From Verrucomicrobiota bacterium (GTDB taxonomy: Bacteria; Verrucomicrobiota; Verrucomicrobiia; Opitutales; Opitutaceae): a DNA stretch of 64,000 nt. The notes below the pieces were generated by a model. The model ran no database searches, had not been told where the DNA came from, and worked only from the letters and a program-made list of their open reading frames with translations. The position numbers and the translations under genes were made by a program. The stretch lies in the NCBI GenBank assembly GCA_023432225.1, contig JAEYUW010000047.1, positions 1 through 64,000 of the forward strand, written 5' to 3'. Below, one piece after another: positions 59,314-64,000 of the stretch. The first letter of the stretch is position 1; each line of letters begins with the position of its first letter.

Positions 59314-60654
59314 ATGCCGCGTTTCGCCTACACCGCGCTCGACGCTCGCGGAGATGAAAAATCCGGTCAGCTCGACGCCGCCACGACAGAAAGCGCGACG
59401 GCGGCGTTGAAGGCGAAAGGACTGTTTCCAATCGAGCTGAGGACAGTGGGCGCAACTCCCGCGGCCACCAAGACGGTCGAGGTAGGGCGCACCGCCCCGG
59501 TGCGCCGCGATCAACGTGCCGCGCCCGACGGCGGACCGGGCCGGTCCGCCCCACCGGTGGCGAAGAAACCAGCGCGAGCGCTCGACATGGAGATCAAGCT
59601 GCCGTTCGTGCGGCCGATCACGGCGAAGGAGCTGGCGGTGTTCACGCGGCAGCTGGGCACGCTACTAAAAGCTGGCATGCCGCTCTTGCGCGGTCTCGAA
59701 GTGCTCGGGCGGCAGGAGAAAAATCGTGCGTTCAAGAAGGTCGTCGAGACGCTGGCGGAAGATATTCGCTCCGGCGGCACGCTTTCGGAAGCGATGGCGC
59801 GGCATCCGCGGATTTTCGATCGGCTCTACGTGAACATGATCAAGGCGGGTGAGGCGGGAGGCGTGCTCGAGGTCGTGCTGGATCGCTTGGCGAAATTCCA
59901 GGAGAAGAGCCTGCAACTGCGCGGCAAGGTGAAGGCAGCGATGGTGTATCCGCTGATCGTGATGACGGTCGCGGTGCTGATTCTCGCCGGCTTGCTCGTG
60001 TTCGTCGTGCCGAAGTTCAAACAAATCTTCGCCGACCTGCTGAAGGGCGCGCCGCTACCGCCGCTGACGCAAGCCGTGCTCGCCGCGAGCGAGGCGGTGC
60101 GTTCGCACTACCTGATCGTGCTCGGCGTTTCGGTCGGCGCGTGGCTGGCGTTCAAGGCGTTCAAGAAAACGCCGAAGGGCGCGCGACTGATCGATGGCTG
60201 GGTGGTGCGCGCGCCGATTTTCGGCGAACTGATCCTGAAATCGCTCGTGGCGCGTTTCGCGCGGACGTTGGGCACGCTGTTGTCGAGTGGCGTGCCGATT
60301 TTGCAGGCGATCACGATCACGCGCGACACGACCGGCAACGCGCGCGTCGCGGCTGCGCTCGAGGTCGTGCACGATCGCGTGAAGGAAGGCGACCCCGTCG
60401 CGAAGCCGCTCGAAGGCACGGAAGTTTTTCCCGGCATGGTTTCCAGCATGATCGAAGTCGGCGAGCACACGGGCCAACTGCCCGACATGCTCAACAAAGT
60501 CGCTGACATCTACGACGAAGAGGTCGACACGACGGTCGCGGGTCTCAGCTCGATGATCGAGCCGCTGTTGATCGTGTTCCTCGCGGTCGTGGTGGGCACG
60601 ATCGTTATCGCGCTGTTCCTGCCGATCATCCGGATCGTGCAGTTGCTGACCTGA
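59314..60654 (+). CDS. pilC: Type IV pilus inner-membrane platform protein PilC
   Basis: A 446-residue GspF/PilC-family platform protein that links the motor ATPase to pilin addition. Two GspF domains lie at about 110-235 and 315-435 (ELAVFTRQLGTLLKAGMPLL and then LVARFARTLGTLLSSGVPIL), each with the conserved membrane helices. An N-terminal domain starts PRFAYTALDARGDEKSG. Between it and the first GspF domain a repeat element is read in frame (about residues 57-81). The start ATG 59314 lies three bases after the pilB stop; a GTG at 59308 is possible. No pilA or pilin gene follows here. Confidence 0.93.
   Translation: MPRFAYTALDARGDEKSGQLDAATTESATAALKAKGLFPIELRTVGATPAATKTVEVGRTAPVRRDQRAAPDGGPGRSAPPVAKKPARALDMEIKLPFVRPITAKELAVFTRQLGTLLKAGMPLLRGLEVLGRQEKNRAFKKVVETLAEDIRSGGTLSEAMARHPRIFDRLYVNMIKAGEAGGVLEVVLDRLAKFQEKSLQLRGKVKAAMVYPLIVMTVAVLILAGLLVFVVPKFKQIFADLLKGAPLPPLTQAVLAASEAVRSHYLIVLGVSVGAWLAFKAFKKTPKGARLIDGWVVRAPIFGELILKSLVARFARTLGTLLSSGVPILQAITITRDTTGNARVAAALEVVHDRVKEGDPVAKPLEGTEVFPGMVSSMIEVGEHTGQLPDMLNKVADIYDEEVDTTVAGLSSMIEPLLIVFLAVVVGTIVIALFLPIIRIVQLLT
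59482..59556. repeat. Double-hairpin repeat inside pilC
   Basis: GTAGGGCGCACCG-CCC-CGGTGCGCC (stem 59486-59506) is followed by GGCGGACC/GGTCCGCC and CCACC, a degenerate right end. It has the same layout as the intergenic elements, but here the GTAG starts a codon pair read as EVGRTAP. It is read in frame as VEVGRTAPVRRDQRA... in the linker before the GspF domain. Confidence 0.8.
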
Positions 60655-60676
60655 TTGCCGCCGACGAAGCGTCGCG

Positions 60677-61321
60677 TCAGAGCACGCGCGGCTGGACTGC
60701 GGACGGCGCGTGCTTTCGGCGCCAAACGATAAAGACGAGCGCGCTACAACCGAAGATCAGCGCGTAGACGGACGGTTCGGGCACAGCCGAGGCTTGGCCG
60801 GTGACGGTCCATGTGCCGATGACTTGATCATCAAATAGAATATTCCCCGAAGTTCCGAGCGCCGGCAGGTAATTCGCGATCGCGCCGCCGGGGAAGGTTG
60901 CACTGGAGAGGTCCCAGACCGATGCGCCGGTGAAGGCGGGGGCCGACGTGCTGAAATCCAATGCAAAAAAATCGTCGCTGCTAGTCATATACACGTCGAC
61001 GTAAGACTCACTGGTGACGTGGGCCCACGCCTGTAGGAGGTTGAATGATCCCTGTTGGTTGCGGTCACCGAGCGTGGCTGGGTTGGCGAAATCACCAAAG
61101 CCGAGGTCCCAGTTTGTGTTGTGCGAGAAGAATCCGACCAAGACGATGGGGTCGAAGCTGGTGCCGGATTGGTTTACCAAGGCGTTGCTGCCGGTGCCGG
61201 AGAACGTGACGGCGGACAGATTGGACCAATCGATATTGATTTGGGCTTGGGCGTTCGCCTTGGCGAATCCGAAGAGGGCAAGCGTCAATCCGAAGACAGT
61301 GCGCAGCGACGTGGAGGTCAT
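60677..61321 (-). CDS. PEP-CTERM sorting protein
   Basis: A 214-residue exported protein. Signal peptide MTSTSLRTVFGLTLALFGFAKANA. The mature part is Ser/Gly/Asn-rich with no known domain. The C-terminus has the PEP-CTERM sorting signal: VPEPSVYALIFGCSALVFIVWRRK with its PEP motif, hydrophobic helix and basic tail (about 188-214). Exosortase would cut and anchor it to the cell surface or matrix, but no exosortase gene is in the window. The start ATG 61321 is chosen by the leader. It is convergent with pilC. Confidence 0.9.
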   Translation of the reverse strand: MTSTSLRTVFGLTLALFGFAKANAQAQINIDWSNLSAVTFSGTGSNALVNQSGTSFDPIVLVGFFSHNTNWDLGFGDFANPATLGDRNQQGSFNLLQAWAHVTSESYVDVYMTSSDDFFALDFSTSAPAFTGASVWDLSSATFPGGAIANYLPALGTSGNILFDDQVIGTWTVTGQASAVPEPSVYALIFGCSALVFIVWRRKHAPSAVQPRVL

Positions 61322-61461
61322 GAGGCGAGTGCGTGGGATGCGGACGGGACGTGAAACTGGCGGCGGAAACTGCCGCATGGCTCGACTCTTGCAAGCCCTT
61401 TAACATCCCTCGTCCCGCAATCAAGCGACGGCTTGCCTCGCCACAGCTGCGAGTCAGTGCG

Positions 61462-61592
61462 AAGTGGCGCTCGAGGAATTCGACGGCGCGTGATGCTCGC
61501 GGGCGTTGCGGAGCAGGCGCTCGGCCCTGTCTTTTTTCGCGTCGAGGCTGTCGACTTCGGCAGCGAAAACCGCTTCGGGCGTATGACGCTAA
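61462..61592 (-). pseudogene. Decayed partial copy of the yhaM-like 3' end
   Basis: On the minus strand PEAVFAAEVDSLDAKKDRAE and RLLRNARE match the end of the neighbouring exonuclease (PEAVFVAKVDDLDAKMGMVQ and RLLRNAGE), after which the frame shifts and stops. The nucleotide match continues through the shift (EFLERHF against EFSEKHF). It is therefore a remnant of a second copy of the 3' end, lying just downstream of the intact gene. Confidence 0.8.
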
Positions 61593-61624
61593 GGAGCAGC
61601 GCGGTCCCAGCGAGAAGGCCGTGG

Positions 61625-62638
61625 TTACGGGGCGTTCGCCGGCTGCGTGTTCGGCTTCGTGAGCAGCAGCTGCGAGTTCAGGCCGAAGTGTTTTTCGGAA
61701 AATTCGTCGACGGGCGTCTCGCCGGCGTTGCGGAGGAGGCGCTGGACCATGCCCATTTTGGCGTCGAGGTCGTCGACCTTGGCGACGAAGACGGCTTCCG
61801 GTGTCGCGGCGATGACGGCGGCGCCCCATTCGAGTTCGCCTTGGTGGGAAAGCACGATGTGTTCGAGGCGTTCGAGCAGGTCGGAGGCGAGCTTCACTTT
61901 CATGCCGGCCTTGCGCACGAGTTGGTAGCCGAGGACGACGTGACCTTGAAGCAGGCCGCGGCGGCTCTTCGAGGTGACGAGGTCGCCTTGGTATTCGATG
62001 ACCTTGCCGGTGTCGTGCACGAGCACGCCGGCCATGGCGAGGTCGGGATCGACTTCAGGGTAAAGCGGCAGCAGGGCGCGCGCGGCGCGGGCCATGTGCG
62101 TCGTGTGTTCGAGCAGGCCGTGGCGGTAGGCGTGGTGCATCGAGACGGCGGCGGGGGCGATGCGGAATTGTTCACCGATGTCGTCGAAGACGGCCTGGAC
62201 GGTCGCGCGGATTTCGGGGTGCTGAATCGAGGCGATGTGTTGTTGAAACTCGGTCCAGAGCGCGTCGGCGTCTTCGGGTGCGGTCTCGACTAGGTTGGCG
62301 AGGACGGTGGAGCCGGCGAGTTGCTCGGTGGTGATTTGCTCCGCGGAGAGAAGCTTGGGCGAGAGCGCGTCGCGGTAGTAGTCGAGCTTGGCTTCGATGC
62401 GCACGACGCCGCCTTCGCGGAGGCCAGTGAAGAGGTCGAACGCGGGGCTGTCGCCGAAGACGTTCAGCGAAAAGCTGCCGGTCTTGTCGCCGAGTTCGAC
62501 AGTGAGGAAGGGGTTGCCGTTCTTGGCGGTCTTGCTCGTGACGCGGCGCACGAGAAGCACGCAGGCGAAGGTGTCGGAGCCGTTTTTGTCGAGCGCTTTG
62601 ATGTCGCGCACGCAGAGCAGGGAAGCGATGTCGGCCAT
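61625..62638 (-). CDS. 3'-5' exoribonuclease YhaM-like (OB plus HD domain)
   Basis: A 337-residue protein. An N-terminal OB-fold domain (about 5-105, TFACVLLVRRVTSKTAKNG and FLTVELGDKTGSFSLNVFG) is followed by an HD domain with HHAYRHGLLEHTTHMARAAR near 168 and GVLVHDTGKVIEY near 205. This matches YhaM-type exonucleases that shorten RNA (and in some species DNA) from the 3' end. The start ATG 62638 gives MADIASLLCVRDIK. A decayed partial copy lies beyond its stop. Confidence 0.9.
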   Translation of the reverse strand: MADIASLLCVRDIKALDKNGSDTFACVLLVRRVTSKTAKNGNPFLTVELGDKTGSFSLNVFGDSPAFDLFTGLREGGVVRIEAKLDYYRDALSPKLLSAEQITTEQLAGSTVLANLVETAPEDADALWTEFQQHIASIQHPEIRATVQAVFDDIGEQFRIAPAAVSMHHAYRHGLLEHTTHMARAARALLPLYPEVDPDLAMAGVLVHDTGKVIEYQGDLVTSKSRRGLLQGHVVLGYQLVRKAGMKVKLASDLLERLEHIVLSHQGELEWGAAVIAATPEAVFVAKVDDLDAKMGMVQRLLRNAGETPVDEFSEKHFGLNSQLLLTKPNTQPANAP

Positions 62639-62688
62639 GGCGGGGGAGTTCAGCGAGTCTCATGGCGGTTGGCCATTCAAAGTTCATG

Positions 62689-62762
62689 AAATCCCAAACG
62701 CCAAACGTCCAAAAGCCAACGCTCGCGGCGTGGTTTGGGATTTGAGATTTGGCGTTTGGACC
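62689..62762. repeat. AAATCCCAAACGCC inverted repeat
   Basis: AAATCCCAAA (62689-62698) and TTTGGGATTT (62734-62743), plus CCAAACGCC (62694-62702) and GGCGTTTGG (62751-62759), interleave to give alternative stems. It is AT-richer than the GTAG family and of a different type. It fills the gap between the exonuclease and the next gene. Confidence 0.85.
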
Positions 62763-62827
62763 TTTGCGGCGAGCTGCACGTTTGGGCTAGCTTTCACTCG
62801 GGGCGCACGTAGACAGGAGGTTCCCGC

Positions 62828-63436
62828 ATGGAGCTGAATCTTCAACCTCTCGCCACGAAGTGCTATGTGTCCGGCCGCGATTTCGCCGAGGGCGAGCTCG
62901 TGGTGTGCTACCTGGTGCGCGAAGCCGATGGGCTCACCGGCCGGCGCGACGTGATCGAGAGCGAGGCGGCGAACATGCAGGCGCCCGCGGAGGTTTTTTG
63001 TCGCTGGGTGATCCACTACAAGCCGCGCAAGGCCGGTGAGAATGCCGATCGCACGTTGAAGATGACGGCGGAGAATCTGTTCGTGACGCTGGCCGATCCG
63101 CTGAACCCGCCCGCCGACACGAACACGCCCTTGCTGCAATTCCTGGCGCTGATGCTTGAGCGGAAGAAGATCCTGAAGCCGCGTGGCCAGACGCCGGATC
63201 GCGCGCGCAACATCTTCGAGCACGCGCGCACGCACCAGATGTATGAGATTCCGGTCGGCGATCTGAACGCGGAGTTTTTCCAGAAGATTCAGGGGCAGCT
63301 CGACGTGTTGGTCGGCTCGCCGAAGAAGAAGGCGGAGGAGGCCAAGCCGGCGGAGGCGAACGTCGCGGCACCGACGAATGCGGCCGGTTCAGGCGAAGCG
63401 CCGGCGTCGAACGCGGGTGCTTCGCCGCAGGCTTGA
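62828..63436 (+). CDS. Conserved hypothetical protein with disordered tail
   Basis: A 202-residue protein with the best ribosome-binding site in the window (AGGAGG at 62815-62820, seven bases before ATG). The first 165 residues look globular and begin MELNLQPLATKCYVSGRDFA. The C-terminal 35 are Ala/Pro/Lys/Glu-rich and probably disordered. No family recognised, though the segment CYLVREADGLTGRRDVIE suggests a beta-rich core. No signal peptide. Confidence 0.78.
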   Translation: MELNLQPLATKCYVSGRDFAEGELVVCYLVREADGLTGRRDVIESEAANMQAPAEVFCRWVIHYKPRKAGENADRTLKMTAENLFVTLADPLNPPADTNTPLLQFLALMLERKKILKPRGQTPDRARNIFEHARTHQMYEIPVGDLNAEFFQKIQGQLDVLVGSPKKKAEEAKPAEANVAAPTNAAGSGEAPASNAGASPQA

Positions 63437-63470
63437 GTTGCTTCCGGGTTTAGGTCGGCCGGGGCCGGGA

Positions 63471-63521
63471 CAGCCGCTCACGTCGGCTGCCACAAGAGTT
63501 GCGCGCGAGCGCGCAACCTAC
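63471..63521. repeat. Double hairpin sharing its second module with 31541
   Basis: CAGCCG-CTCACGT-CGGCTG is followed by GTTGCGCGCGAGCGCGCAAC and CTAC. The second hairpin equals that at 31541-31564, while the first is different, showing that modules recombine. Confidence 0.85.
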
Positions 63522-63553
63522 AGGGCGGAGCGGGTCGTGCGGCGGGCGTGCAC

Positions 63554-63997
63554 CTACGGTTTCAGTTCCACGCGCGGAGGTTGCCTACGATGGTTCGCTG
63601 CGGGTGTCTTGGGAAATCCGATCGCCGATGGTAGAGCGGCGCGCTCGAGCTTTATGAGGGTGTCGTAATCCGCGGCCGGAATGATGAAGTCGCCGGAGCC
63701 GCCGTTGGCGAAGAAACGGATTTTATTGCCGTGGGTAAGTTCGATCGCGACCAACTCCTTCTCTCCACTGACGAGGCGAACGATCGGATACGCGATGCAG
63801 AAGCAATAGGCATCGGGCTTGCCGGTGGTCGATGCCAGTTGCTTCTGAAACGCCTCGAGCCACGCGGGATCTTTGATGAAGGCCTTCTTGCCGTTGCCGA
63901 AGTCGAAGACCGCCATCTCGGCTTTCACGCTGAAGGCTGAGAACGTCGCATAGTCGGCAGTCGGCCATCCGGGAACAGGCGGCTTGGAAAGTGCCAC
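63554..63997 (-). CDS. Hypothetical protein, truncated by the window edge
   Basis: At least 147 residues. The frame is open to the window end, so the true start may lie beyond 64000; the first possible start seen here is GTG 63997. The product is soluble in this part (ADYATFSAFSVKAEMAVFDF, AWLEAFQKQLASTTGKPDAY) and has no motif I recognise. Basic and Pro-rich C-terminus. Confidence 0.55.
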   Translation of the reverse strand: MALSKPPVPGWPTADYATFSAFSVKAEMAVFDFGNGKKAFIKDPAWLEAFQKQLASTTGKPDAYCFCIAYPIVRLVSGEKELVAIELTHGNKIRFFANGGSGDFIIPAADYDTLIKLERAALPSAIGFPKTPAANHRRQPPRVELKP

Positions 63998-64000
63998 GTC

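Overview
The window is 64 kb of GC-rich bacterial chromosome. Gene content suggests a Verrucomicrobiota member, most likely Opitutales/Opitutaceae. Pointers are a PEP-CTERM protein, menaquinone genes, type IV pilus genes, Rho with a long low-complexity N-terminus, and many GTAG...CTAC double-hairpin repeats. This placement is inferred from gene content; no search was run. No prophage, IS element or CRISPR array was seen.

Layout. 1-9.1 kb: alaS (minus), a hybrid sensor kinase, an MBL-fold hydrolase, ribD and an RdgB-type pyrophosphatase. 9.1-16.3 kb (minus): three pilin-like genes, then a NarL-type regulator and its kinase. 16.4-21.4 kb: metG, menF, menD. 21.6-27.4 kb: gdhA (minus), a coiled-coil membrane protein, uvrB and a hypothetical gene. 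27.5-31.5 kb: a tight cluster of acylphosphatase, ABC ATPase, permease, lipoprotein, membrane protein and menA. 31.6-34.4 kb (minus): a two-subunit molybdenum hydroxylase. 34.6-40.9 kb (minus): a DUF5069-like gene, an orphan kinase, two envelope proteins and an NtrC-type activator. 41-49.6 kb: an AT-richer hypothetical gene, rnr, a photolyase, two polytopic membrane proteins, ndk, tRNA-Glu(CTC) and a small membrane gene. 49.6-64 kb: comM, an HD hydrolase, coaE, rho, the pilus motor genes (pilB-like, pilT, pilB, pilC), a PEP-CTERM protein, a YhaM-like exonuclease with a decayed partial copy beside it, and two hypotheticals.

How the genes fit together. menF, menD and menA are menaquinone steps spread over two loci. 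The motor genes at 54.8-60.7 kb and the pilin-like genes at 9-14.3 kb are plausibly parts of one type IV pilus/secretion machine. The kinase at 35.2 kb and the activator at 39.4 kb flank two envelope genes and could be a pair. Most other genes are housekeeping.

The most unusual signal is the repeat family. More than 20 palindromic elements occupy most intergenic gaps. Several share hairpin modules. At least four lie in frame inside genes (alaS, the hydroxylase large subunit, the NtrC-type regulator, pilC), much like the palindromic elements known from Rickettsia genes. Other points worth a look are phage-like repeats in a pilin-like protein, an AT-rich insert in AlaRS, and the decayed exonuclease copy.
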